Source: Hymenolepis diminuta
Lineage: Eukaryota > Platyhelminthes > Cestoda > Cyclophyllidea > Hymenolepididae
Direction of reading: 5' to 3'
Assembly (NCBI GenBank): GCA_900708905.1
Contig: CAADRB010000001.1
Span: 5,058,649-5,122,648 of the forward strand
DNA length: 64,000 bases
Positions 40,833 through 52,900 of the stretch are shown here, piece by piece. The notes under the pieces are model-generated. The model searched no databases. It saw nothing but the letters and a program-made list of their open reading frames with translations, and was not told the origin of the DNA. Made by a program: the position numbers and the translations under genes. Each line of letters opens with the position of its first letter. Positions within the stretch are counted from its first letter, which is position 1.

Positions 40833-43800
40833 ACTCATAGAATATCAGTATCTGGGACTGGGAGCTGTTAAAACCAAAATTTATGAATACACGGCACGAT
40901 GTTTGGGAAATAAATTAAGTCCCATCTACGGCCCCAGATCAGTTAAAGTATTTTCCTGCGATGAACAAAAAGCCATAATACATCACTGTTTTCTCGTGAT
41001 TATCTTCATCAGTGTCCACTGAAATTTGAATAGGCAGATCTAAATTGCTAAGAGAAGGGAACAATAACAGAACTCAAACTTATGCTGTCCTTTGGAATAA
41101 ATAGTAGATATAATCAGAAAATAATTTTGTCATAATAATCAGGTTTTGCAGATCACTATTATAAGAAACAGGATGAATGAAATTGTTTGAGCTCATATTT
41201 ATTCAGCATTTTCTAAATTGCTCTGCTAAAACTGTGATTAGTTATGCGGTTTTTTAAAAGCCGTGGTGGTTCTCGATTTCTCAATTTTCTCCCCTTAACA
41301 CATAAATTATTTGGACTACAGCCAAAACCCAACCCAAAACCTTTGGTCGATTGATCTAAGTGCACTCTTCCAAAGTGCAAGAGTAAAATCTATTATTATA
41401 AAAGTCCACTTGGCTCCCTATGTAAACAGTCATGTACATATACCATACCAAATACGTGTATTTATCCATCTCCTCCCCGGTTTTCTTACAATAAACTCTG
41501 TTCACCACCGTCCTATCTCTTCCCTCTCTATTCTGCTGTTGTAGCAAAGATTGGTAGAAGATAAAAGGTGGGGAAAAACCAGAAACCTTAGCAGCTGGCC
41601 ATCCTTCTAAAGTACAATATGCCACTGGCTCACCTCAATTCTCGTTCATTTGTTACGGAAGAGGTTATTCTAGCTCAGTGAATTGTAAAAGCAGCTTTAC
41701 TCCGGATAATTGCTACTTGAGAGCATTTATGAGACTGAAAGTTTAAAAATATATGGTCACTAATCCTTTGAAAGCAAACCAAAATGTCTAGCCAAATCGG
41801 CAGAAGTGGAATCAACTCCTGTCTGTACGGCAGATATGCAGTTAAAAAGATTCTGATAATGTTCGGATTCCTGAAATCTGCTTTGGTCTGAAAACTCAAA
41901 TCGAAGGTGTATCTTTTAAAGCTCTGATTTTTATGAAATCCGATAAAACAATCGAATACATTTAAGCCAACCATAGTAATGGAGGGCAATTTGGGATAGT
42001 CTAATTCCCCTTAATTTTATGGGAAATCTTTTCCTCTTTTGCTTTTTGCTTACCCAGTTGATTCCATAATGGGACACTTTATACGCATTCACTGGTCCGA
42101 AAAGATGTTGTGAGATATTTTTGCAAGAAATATGCCTTCATTTCTATAAAAAATTTTTCATTTCTAACGGAAAATATGCGTCGTTTAGTTTCGGCTATCC
42201 TGGCAAGAAATTTGAACTAACGAAAAAATATCTAAATCCGTGACACAAAATCCATCTCTGACTAATCCTTTGTCTTCCGCTTGTGACAGAAGTGGGGTTA
42301 TAATTGAATTTTTTTGATATATGTGTATTACTAAATATATATTACTAAATGGTAATATAATCTTACTTATTTTGAAGGGAGAGAGTGGTCTCAATGAAAT
42401 TGTAATCAATCAACAATCTGAATTTTATCAGTACAAGATCCTGTTTTATCCTTGTGGTAACTAGGCCCTCCATTCGAGACAATGAACTGAATTGGTCGAT
42501 TTACCCTAGCACCGGACGTGCCCCGTTTGTCAATCAGTAATGGTATATTACTAGTCTAGAAAAAACTGTGCTCTCTGTTTTTCCGATTCTTTTCATGTCG
42601 TTTCCGATGCGTTACTAGCTTTTCCCTGACCGATTTTCTTCTGATCTTTTCTTTCGTTATAATGTTAACAACAGATAACTGTCATATTTTCTCATTTTCT
42701 AAGCGTTTTTGAGTCTCAGCTCTACGGATACGATTTATATCAAAAATTACAATAAATTAAGACTTTATGTTGTGCTTTGTGAAATGTTAAGGAAATATTT
42801 GGTTAATAACTTAGTGAAAGTTGAGACGTTTTCAAATTAAACTTTCTAACCTTCTAATCGAGTGCTAATTTTGGTGCATACCTTGTATCAGTAATAAGTA
42901 AGTCACCATCGAAACGCTTGTTCCCATTCTCGTTTAAGTACGCATTTTTATTTCGATGGTTATCATCCAGTTTTAGAGAAACCACAAAAGAAAGCGATTC
43001 TTCCTATTAATGGCATGTCATCAATAAGATCAAAGAGGTAAAGGTTTTAAGGCATAAATGTCGGAATAGCACCATCATGGCAGAGCTATTTACTTCTGAC
43101 GGAATGGCTCCGATATGCTTCCAATTTAATGAAATAAATTACCTTGTGAAAATATAAGTTTGACTAATTTTCAAATATATCTACGTAATTTCAAAGCACT
43201 GGAACCCTGCTGTAAATTTTAAGGCTGTTTGATGTGAAGACAATTACTCCACTCAAATGAAAAAAAAAACATTTAACTTCGATTTCCTATTTTAAAATGG
43301 AAAAATGGACAATTTTCCAAACACCGAAAGACTTAATTTACAGCATTGCTATTTAGTAGGACGATCAACTTATTGAAAAGTAATAAATTCCAAGGATGTT
43401 TGTCCAGATAAAACTAAAACACAATAGAGAACAGCTTCCTCTCCCTCTACTCGGTTTATTGAAAGGTATTGCACAAAATAACGCAAAAATTAATTATATT
43501 AATCAAAGAAAACAATCAAACCGGTAGTTTCACTTCATTATATGTCTTATTCCTTCCTAAAATATACTATCCTAAACCTCTGATTTAATAAAATACATTT
43601 GTGGAGTGGGTAAAATATAATCTTTACTTAGCCCTTTTTAGTAAAGTCCACCAGTTAAGCTCATTCAGCGCATCATGAGATCCATTACTGCAAACAAAAA
43701 AGTGTAGTAACTTTATACATATTTTGTAAAATTTGATGACAAACGAGAGTTGGTTTCCAGAGTAAGGTCTGACATTATTTATTGAGTTGTTTGAACTAGC

Positions 43801-44330
43801 CGACATTCTCTTCCTAGTACCTACTGATTTTGTAACATATGAAGCAAATTAAAATAAATTCTCCATCTGAAAAGAAATGAGAGAAGTTTATTCTTTGCAT
43901 TTTTTGGAAAAGTGCATTCGGATGGGAAATAAAGTTTGGATAGCAAAATTCATAGCTTTTATTGTAGAAAGAACATATTTTTGCCTTCATTTCATCTTCA
44001 GACTGGGCAAAATGTGATTTAAACGAATTTCCGGCCAGTAATTTTAACTAGGAAATACAACGTGATAATTTATAATAATTTTAATAGATGGCTTCTTTCA
44101 TTAATGGAATAGCGTAATATAATTCACATAACTCGAATATTATGGCGGTAAGTAGAAATTAACCAGAATTTACTAGCTAATAGTTTTGGAATATGTGCGT
44201 TTCTACCTTCAACGAGTGACTCTCTTTGAAAGTCTACTGATCCGAATCCCTTAAAAGATGGAGGTGACGGTTGTTAACTGGCGAAATTGTTGTTAAAAGT
44301 TTAAATCAAGGGAAAGTATCTGAATAAGGG
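40833..44330. other. Non-coding stretch
   Basis: Reading frames of 77-104 codons lie at 41311-41625 (both strands) and 41675-41989 (minus). None shows a known motif or convincing splice context. The region 41300-41640 is slightly GC-richer than average. Confidence 0.4.
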
Positions 44331-44339
44331 GAACTCCGT

Positions 44340-44620
44340 AGGTAGAAAACATGGAAGGTGAAACAAGAAAAAAGATATAATGAAGTCAGTATATTAGGAG
44401 TCTTACTTTACTCGATTTTAGGAAGCTCTCGGTTGCCAATACTCTCTTAAATATTAACGTTTGTTGAGTAAGTTCCTATTCTTCAAATTCAATTATTTGA
44501 CTCCCAGGTTCACGGGTGAGATTTTGCCCATGATATTCACGGCTTGTTGATCAATTGATATAATTATGAAAAAGATTATATCACCTAGATTTATTTGCAT
44601 CCTCATACGGCCAAGAGTAG
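44340..44620 (+). repeat. Dispersed repeat B, copy 2
   Basis: The partner of 40135-40400, about 4.2 kb downstream in the same orientation. It is well diverged, with co-linear blocks. Confidence 0.55.
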
Positions 44621-45009
44621 TCTGATGGAATTAACCCCGATTTTTAAACATGGAGTTCACTTCAGATGAACTCTAATATTAGGTGAAAGATCAATTTATA
44701 CGACAATGCAGTCATATATGCCCAAGACTTGGGTGTGATCAGTAAGCAATCTGAAAGCAGTTGGTGATAAGATTGAACTTACAATTATAATTATTTATCC
44801 GGGATTTTTTTATGGAATTATAATTATGTTCAGTGGACACCGTAGGGTATAAAACTGTTATTCTAAGAGACTACATGAGGCTAGAGAGGGGAGATGTCTA
44901 CTCACTAGCGAACCAGTTTTTATTATGAAACCGTATAAAACGTATAGCCACGTGGGGATAACTCAGCGGAGGTTTACACGATCACATTCATTGGAGACGT
45001 TGAACACAT

Positions 45010-45220
45010 TGGTAAAGACAGGTAGATAAAGTGAGTTGGATAATGACATGTTAAAAGGGAAACTGAGAGGAGAACATAAATAAGGGGAAATTGTCCCATA
45101 GTAGGACATTTCAGGTCTTAACATGTTGGTTCGAGGGCATGACTACCGTAAATTGATCTGGAATTCAAGACTGAGTATCAGTATCAAAAGTACACTTATT
45201 GAAAAATCAGTTAAAGCTGG
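45010..45220 (+). repeat. Dispersed repeat C, copy 1
   Basis: Aligns with 47700-47880: AAATTGTCCCATAGTAGGAC against AAGTTGTCACACATTAGGGC, then ATTTCAGGTC / ATTTCGGGTC and TTGGTTCGAGGGCA / TTGGTTCCGAACAC. Confidence 0.55.
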
Positions 45221-45830
45221 CAATGCATTCTTCCTTTTAACCCGACAAACCGATACTAATTACTGGGTTAAGTTGCCTGGAAAACGCTTTTAAGAGACTA
45301 AAAATAAAGGCTTTTACTCAAATTAACCCTATTATTTTCATTAAAAATTCATTATGTTGTGACCCAATATAGCTCCTTGAAGTTGTGTTTTGAAAAATTC
45401 GCAGGCAACGCCAATCCTAATTAAATATTTCACTGCTAGTGTGTTTTGGGCTGTGAAAGCTTTTTTAAGCAGTAGACAAGATTTCGCAACCACCTTCCAC
45501 CCTTGGCTAACTAAATAAATAAATTTTAAATCAAAACTGACGAAGGCAGAAAAAAGCAAGGAGCTAGTCCGTACATAGGTCGAAACAGAATGAAGGAATA
45601 GAGTAAAAGTAGGTACGGGAAGATGTGCCAACAGAATTAGAAGGATTCAGAAATTATTCAATCACTGGTCGAACAAGAAGCGTGCCTGTCGTGTCCCGAT
45701 TCAAATGATTCTGCGATGTAACAATTTACTTCCTCTAGCTCCATATGTCAACGTGTGCCTTTAATATATCCCTATCCAACCCAGTTCCCATATCCGTGTG
45801 TCCAGTGCCCCCCCAACAAATGTAGCCGTA

Positions 45831-45880
45831 NNNNNNNNNNNNNNNNNNNNNNNNNNNNNNNNNNNNNNNNNNNNNNNNNN
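45831..45880. other. Assembly gap (50 N)
   Basis: A run of exactly 50 N marks a scaffold join of nominal length. Sequence left of it is locally C-rich; nothing spans it. Confidence 1.
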
Positions 45881-47695
45881 CTAAATGGTTAGACGTTAGG
45901 TAATTTATATTTCATAATTAAAACTAATTTCTTACTGTACAGACAAAATATTCGGCGAACTACAGCACCCACAAGTCTTGACATATGGGGCATAACATGC
46001 TTTCTAAAATGCGAAAACCTGAAATAAAAGAAATATTATGGAGAATGCAGCAAAACTATGTCGCACCGAGCAGTCACGGTTGAATAAGAATGATGCATAG
46101 GCAAACGACGAGAGAATCAAACACGAAGAATAAATACAGTCACATAAGCGACATGGTTACCTAGATAGACAGAACTCACCGCAAAATTTAAACATCTATT
46201 TGACAAGCATGTAACTGATGATGGATTTGCATACCCTACGAATTGATAGATGAACACACCACCTGATGTGTTTGATGGATGTAAACTCTAAAACCATTTT
46301 TATCATTGTATGTTTAGAACCGAAAAATGATTTCAGTTCATCTAAAAGTGTCAAATATGCAAAACAAAGGCAATTGCAGTACCCTCTGCTCTGAATCACA
46401 AGGGATGCTCAGATTCCCTATGTTTTTCGTACTTAATCACTTATACCTCTGTCCTAACTGTCATCAATGAACAAAGAAACCCGAAATTGTATGTTCGTGC
46501 CCCTACGTTGATCTGCGTGACGGCAATTGCTTTCTTATCGGCTGAGGAGGCTGCCTACTTAGCCTACTTCCAATTTTACAGTACTGACTTGTTTGATGGC
46601 TTACAATACCTTACCACATCCTGATTTTTCGCTATGTACCTATTGTGTCATTACATTTCTGTGTTTTTGCTGATCCAAGAGGACGTAAAAAATTTGAAGA
46701 TTTCACTAGATTTAGCAAACGTTTCTTTTAATTCCATCAATAAAAGATACAGCATTTAAAGGATTTGATTGTGGTGAAAATCGGAAGCGATATAATGATA
46801 TTACAAGACTAATGAAAACAACGTATAAGGAATTTTCAGTAAAATAGATATTAGTGAATAAGTCAAATTAATATCTACTTAATTATAGTTAGTAATAAAT
46901 ATTGCCTGGTAAACCTCTAACAAAATGTATTAACCCAAGGTCATACCAGCGAAATTAATGCAGCCTTCTGAGAAAACATGGCATTTAAATTATTAAATAT
47001 AATGGGAATAAGATATATTAAACAAATATACCTATTATAATAATGTTTAACATTTTGAATCAGACAGTAATGATTGTGATTTGTCAAATCTCTTAAATAT
47101 GTAGGATATTACGTTGGCGACCGGGATGCCACTCCAGTTTAGTAAATAAATTAAGTTAACAGCGACCCCTTTTTATGTCAATTACCCGACCTCAGTTTTG
47201 ATTTACTAATGCACTATCGATGTGTCACTCATCACATTTTCAACAGTCTTCCAAATTGATAGGAATCTTCCCGTCTTAAATCTAGGACAGAAGGTATGTT
47301 CTGGGAAATCTTCAAATCACGCTAGGCCATTGGTTCCCAGCTAACTACTGTGGACATCCTTTTTAGTAGTAGGAAGTCCTGATTTAATATCGCTATTTCT
47401 GGCTTAAATTCAGCAATTTGTACTACTTTCGATGTTGTCGCTCCGAAATGCGGATAAGTTGTAGCAATCTCATTTTACGACATTTGCTTAATCTCCCTCT
47501 TTGTAATGGAAATGTTTGTCCAAGCCTTTCACCAATCACTCCTACAGAGATTTATTAGTCCTCTATAATATCTATAGGATGATTGAGAAGTTTCTATTAT
47601 TTTAAAAGCCCTCAGAGCAGATAACATGAGGCCTTAAATGAAATTAAAATCGTACGCGAGAATTTGTGTGCAAATTTCATTAAATCAAAAAGCCA
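45881..47695. other. Non-coding stretch right of the gap
   Basis: No gene or RNA recognised. A minus-strand frame at 46196-46399 has no motif. Confidence 0.45.
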
Positions 47696-47699
47696 CATC

Positions 47700-47880
47700 T
47701 ATTATGGAGACGGGGAGGGTAATTAAGTTACATATAGAGGCATGAGGAACAAGAGGGTAAAGTTGTCACACATTAGGGCATTTCGGGTCGGGAACAATTG
47801 GTTCCGAACACCATAACATAGATATAATTCAGACAGGAAGCAGTAGCTTTCTGACAATCATTTACTGAAGAAAAAGAAAG
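47700..47880 (+). repeat. Dispersed repeat C, copy 2
   Basis: The partner of 45010-45220 in the same orientation, about 2.6 kb downstream across the assembly gap. Confidence 0.55.
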
Positions 47881-49834
47881 GGATTGTGAAATTGGCAGAT
47901 TTTGGTTCTAAAATCCAAGAATTCCATTGCAAATTCGAACATTTGGCTCCGCGATTTATACTTAAGGCAGTCAATTGCTTCAATTGTACTTAAGCTAATT
48001 GACAGTAACATTAGTTTTGGCTTTCAAGAGCAAAAATTCGTACCCGTCTATACTTTTCAAACTAGTCCACACTCATCTGAGATACCAGATGAAAGTATAA
48101 AATATGGAATCAACCAAGTCTTAAGAATTAGATGGTGATCCCACTTCCATTTCTGATTTACAGGGCTATTATTCAGTATATGCTGCCATTTTTAGTTAGT
48201 CCATTTTGTTTTTCAGGATGATACGAGCATATGACTTGTCAAAGCAGAGCTCGAAACTACCGTGGTCTTGAATCCTGCATTAAAGCTCTTGGCAGTCTTC
48301 GCTGTGACCATAGCATTTACTACTGTGTTGAAACACCACTATCTTTGGGCTCGCATTTACCTCTAGGCGTAACTTCACAAATCACCTAGATATCTTGTGA
48401 CCTACTATTAAAGAACTCTTTAAACCTGCTCTTTAGTTTTATCACTCTCTCAACCCCAAATACATGCCTTTACAAACAACTTCGCCAAATGGGTATTTTC
48501 AACGCACAAACACAATAAAATAATCATTTTGATAAGGGCACACGGAAAGAGTCAGATAAACCGCTCAGTTCAGAGGATTTACTTGATTAACTTCAAACAA
48601 AATAATACCTATGTACAAGTAAGGGACTAATAATAATACGGTAGTTTATCAACACCGCGCAAGGATTAAATAATAGAGAAAAGAACGGGGACAGAAAGGA
48701 AGATGTTAATTATCCTTGCACCAAAATTTGTCACCTTGTCGTAGTTTTCTAAGAGGTAAAAAGGTTACCGTTAAGCAAGAAAACAAGAATGTTGAACAGT
48801 TAAACATTATTAATAAAGCTGAAAACATCTTAGCTGGTATCTGTTAGCTGTTCTGACTATTAGAGGATATAAATTTAATAAGTAAACAATTAACCAGCTG
48901 GTTAATAGGGTCTGAATATCACGGATATGAACTCTCACAGGAACCTAGAGGACAAATCCTGACATTTGACCACTGGAACAATTAGCACAAGAGACGGCGA
49001 ATAATACCAATTAAGTAAAAAGTGAATAAACAAATGAATCAGGAAACCCAAAGTAATAGGACTCTTTTGATGTCCAGAACTTATTCCCTATGTCGGCTTG
49101 ACTCCCGACTCCCAGATTTAACTATTTTAATATTCCCCATATTTGAACGCTTCCATGAGTAACATTTTCACTTTATGCCAACTAAAGATCCGGGTAGGGT
49201 TGAAAATGAGATCAATGTCACAAATCTTTTAAATGTGCGAACTTTTTCCTGCCATTAAATAATATAGAAAACATTTGCATATGAAAATTCAGAACAATTT
49301 TCACTCAAATCAACTTGTTTTTAACGTTGTAGCACAACTGTTTTAATGTTAGCTGCTAATAATATGACGATAAATAGCCACTATTAATCTATGGATGTCC
49401 ACTGAGGTATACTATGGATACCTCATTGATCGATCAGCCGCCTGATTGGTTTGTAATAGTGGTGAGAAGATTTCATTCTTAGACATGACAGCTGGAAAAT
49501 CAAGTGACCGAGGGTAGAATTCCGTTTACAAGATTTTAATGGATTTCACAAAGGCGTCAAACGGTTAACTTTTTCCTCTTATTACATCAATTAAATTAAA
49601 CCCCAACCCCATCATAACTCGCTTTAATGTTTTAAGACAAGAGGTTCCTAAGGATTATGAGGCATAAGTAGTAAAAAAACCTCTTCATTTTTCAAGTTTA
49701 CAAAAATTACAATATTATTAAGGTAAATGTAAAACTGGAGTCTATTCGCTTCCCGTATTTTAATGTGAGCATTAACTGGTCATGTTTAAAAATTACTCTT
49801 TATAAATAGATAATATTTGCGAAAGAAAGCTCAC
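47881..49834. other. Stretch downstream of the SGO-like C-box exon
   Basis: The terminal exon and polyadenylation site of the minus-strand gene should lie here, but I could not fix them. A GC-richer patch at 48225-48400 has an open plus-strand frame with CQSRARNYRGLESCIKALGS; no family is recognised. An inverted repeat GAGGTAT...ATACCTC lies near 49405. Confidence 0.35.
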
Positions 49835-49906
49835 GTGTTGAGTTTGACTACGTAGGAAACAGGATTGCTGGTGAGTCGGCGAGGTCGATGAGGTGATGTT
49901 GGCGGA
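49835..49906 (-). CDS. SGO-like exon: probable C-box
   Basis: Acceptor AATTATCTAG and donor GTGAGC bracket 72 nt, phase 2 to phase 2, translating to PPTSPHRPRRLTSNPVSY then VVKLNT. Shugoshin C-boxes have a basic R-R patch followed by V-N/S-Y and then L-x-S/T-K. The exon stops at LNT, so the expected K-L/M-R-R should begin the next exon. I could not fix that exon; one weak candidate is 49218-49248, which would end the protein KKFAHLKDL. Confidence 0.5.
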
Positions 49907-52900
49907 CTAGATAATTTAAAATCAATAACCAATGGAAGATTAATAATGAGCACACAATATAACATTCAAAAGATATGATCATGCCTGGTTCGTTCATCCA
50001 TCAACGAGGCTGAGCGTTTATTCTAAAACAAAAAACAGCCGTTATTGTAAAATTCAAATAAGTATTAACGGATAAGTGGAAAGTCTTGAAGCAAAGTAAC
50101 CAAAAATCGTAGCGATAATGACCCAACACATTTAGTGATTTTTTTCATTGGCCTAAATAGGCGAAAAATGTTAATTTCCGTGAGGGCTTAGGATCAATAT
50201 TACTGAGCTGAATGACGACCTAGCCGACGGTAACTCGTGATATTTAGATAACTGATAATCAGTAATACGGAGATGATACAGATTTGTAAATGATACTACC
50301 TGAAGAAAATGCAAACCTTAATTGCAGGCCTTGTAGATAAAATTGGTGAAAAGCTCTAGAATCATCATTAGAGATTTCATTGATCATTTCAATCACCGGC
50401 ACTGAGGCAAGGGGTCAAATGCAAAGGAAAATAAGTAATCAACGAACATCACCTCAACTTCTGAGCCCTTATTTTCAGCTCCTGTTGAAAGGGCTTTTGT
50501 TCGGAGTGAGGGTTTCTCATTATCCACCTAAATAATGAGAGAAATAATTTAGTTAGTTAGATGGGAACTAACATTAGGAAAACCAAACTAACATAAGAAG
50601 CAAATCTAACCTTTTTGGGCTAAAATTGAATAAAAGCGTACAAGAGTTTGAATAGAAAAACTTTAATGTATTATTTGACCGAAAATGGTAATAATATACT
50701 ACCTCAAAGAGTGGTTCCTTATTTTCCGTTTCCTTTGCCTGCTCTTTCTTCGATCGGATTACAGACATCTTAGCCTTCGGTTTGACCTAAAGATCAAAAT
50801 TCAATGCTGAGACATCATTTTTCAACATTAAGAAATTGCTGAGCTCATTTTGAGTCTCTCATTTCAGTATTGCCAAAGAGAAAATGAAAGCATGCAAATT
50901 ACTAAATATTTCCTCCTTGACGATATTAGCATCTGTTTTCTTCCCTTTAATATTGAACCTAACATTCAACTATTAAGTTGTTTACCCGAACTAATGATTA
51001 ATTTTGTACATTGCACAGTTGTTTTGAGACAATTAAATATAGTCATGCGAAGCTCTAACATCTTTAAAATTGTCTTATCTTCCTCTCCATTGCTATTTTT
51101 GTAGATATTTTGGGATTGTTAGCCGGAACAACATTAGTTATCAATATTCATTCATCAGGAAATGAGATGTTGGATATGGTTATGAATATCTGACACACTA
51201 GCTAATCACATTCGAAAGCAAATTATTTATTCTTTATAGAACTTCTTAATTATGGCATACAACTGAACGGAGAAATGCAGAAATTCAAGTTTATCCCTAG
51301 AACTTGGAGATCTATTCTCCAAATCCGTATCAGCACACTTGGAATGATTGAGCCACGATGAAGAGTCTCAATTATGGCTAAAATGAAATTTAAATCCTTA
51401 GGCCGTTAACACATATGGTTAATGGCCAGCTAAATTCATTTTCTCAGGACCCTCGTTTATCACATATTGAGGTTTACTTTATTTTGCTCAGGACTCGATC
51501 TTCTTTCTAAAAAAGGCTGATTAATTTGGCGAATTCAACGTTATTCCGCCAAACCACTTTTACTGTTTCAGTGGCATATATGAGGGCCTCCTTGATGACC
51601 CCGAGATCTATCCGCTTATGATCTCACCAATCAATCAGAATGGCTATAATATTTAACCATCTAATTATGATTTCTCATGCTTTCACAAAGCATACTAAAT
51701 TGCTTTTCTTCATATTCAGGTAAACTGAATGCAATTCTACTAAACCACTTTACAGTTTACTAGCTAGAAGGTTAGTGCCTCTCATCATATAACAAAATCC
51801 AACCGTTAACTCTTCCTACCTTGTTTTAGTAAAGTACGTAGAAGCCTGGAAGAGCTGTAAGTAAGCAAGTTTTCACTCTCTTACTCTGATGACACGAAAA
51901 GCTGTAGCTCTATTACAATAAGCGCAAAAATGCCTCTTTCTTTGATGAGATGCAGCTCTTTCAGCTTATACTGAATTTAAGCCAGATTAAGTACTTCACT
52001 TATTTAAAACTTGCACAACTAAAGCGATTTATTTAACTTAAAATCTACGCCAGACAATTTTAACATGATACTCAATTGTAATTATGGAATTTTAAAATTA
52101 TCATAGCATCATAAAATGCATTAGCTGAGCATATACATTAAACTTACTCTCTAGAACGCTTTTAATCAACAATCTCATATATTTCTTGTAACTGATAAGC
52201 TAAGTCTCGATTTTAACGATTTTTTGCAACAATATAAACAAAATATCAAAATCATGAACCGCACCGCGTCCCAAATCCCTGGTCTAAAAAACGCTTAGTT
52301 AGATATTGAACAAAACTAAACAGGAAGGAATTTTTAGGACGCTAAGATGAGGAATTCACATTCTGCCACACCGCTTATGATCAGAGAATGATCAAGCCGT
52401 CACTATTTGTGCACCAATGCACTCAACATCTAATTTCGCTACAACCAATATAGGTCAAGGCACTGACAATGTAAGAGACTTTCTCAAAACAGAGCTTTAG
52501 ATTTTAACTTACTTCTAATTTCTCTTTCATTTCATTTTCCTTTTCTTCCTTCTTCTCCCTCAATGGCTTTTCCAATTTCTTCTTAGGAGAAATGGCATCT
52601 TCATCAGTATTATGAGCAGTAGTGATGTCGCCAATTTCATTCTCTTTATTATTGCCCCTTGCAACTTCCATAGTCATATCAGAGATGGGGATGAAGACAG
52701 AGTCCTCGGCTACCAAACGAAGACGTCTTTTGCGCTTCCTCGACTTGCTTTTTGAGGATGTCGTTATCTCCACTGTGTCGTTCTTGATTTCATCCACTTT
52801 CGCCTTCTCCTCCTCCACTTCTGCTTCTGAAGCATTTTCTTTTTCGATTCTCATTTTCTCCTTCTCATTCTTATCATGTGTTTCCCCAACATTACTCCCA

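Noticed and set aside
41311..41989. Frames of 77-104 codons on both strands
   Set aside because: Overlapping frames on opposite strands with no motif; most likely chance.
48225..48400. GC-richer patch with an open frame as a gene exon
   Set aside because: The good acceptor before it leads to stops in all frames within 20 codons; the open frame has no matching splice entry.
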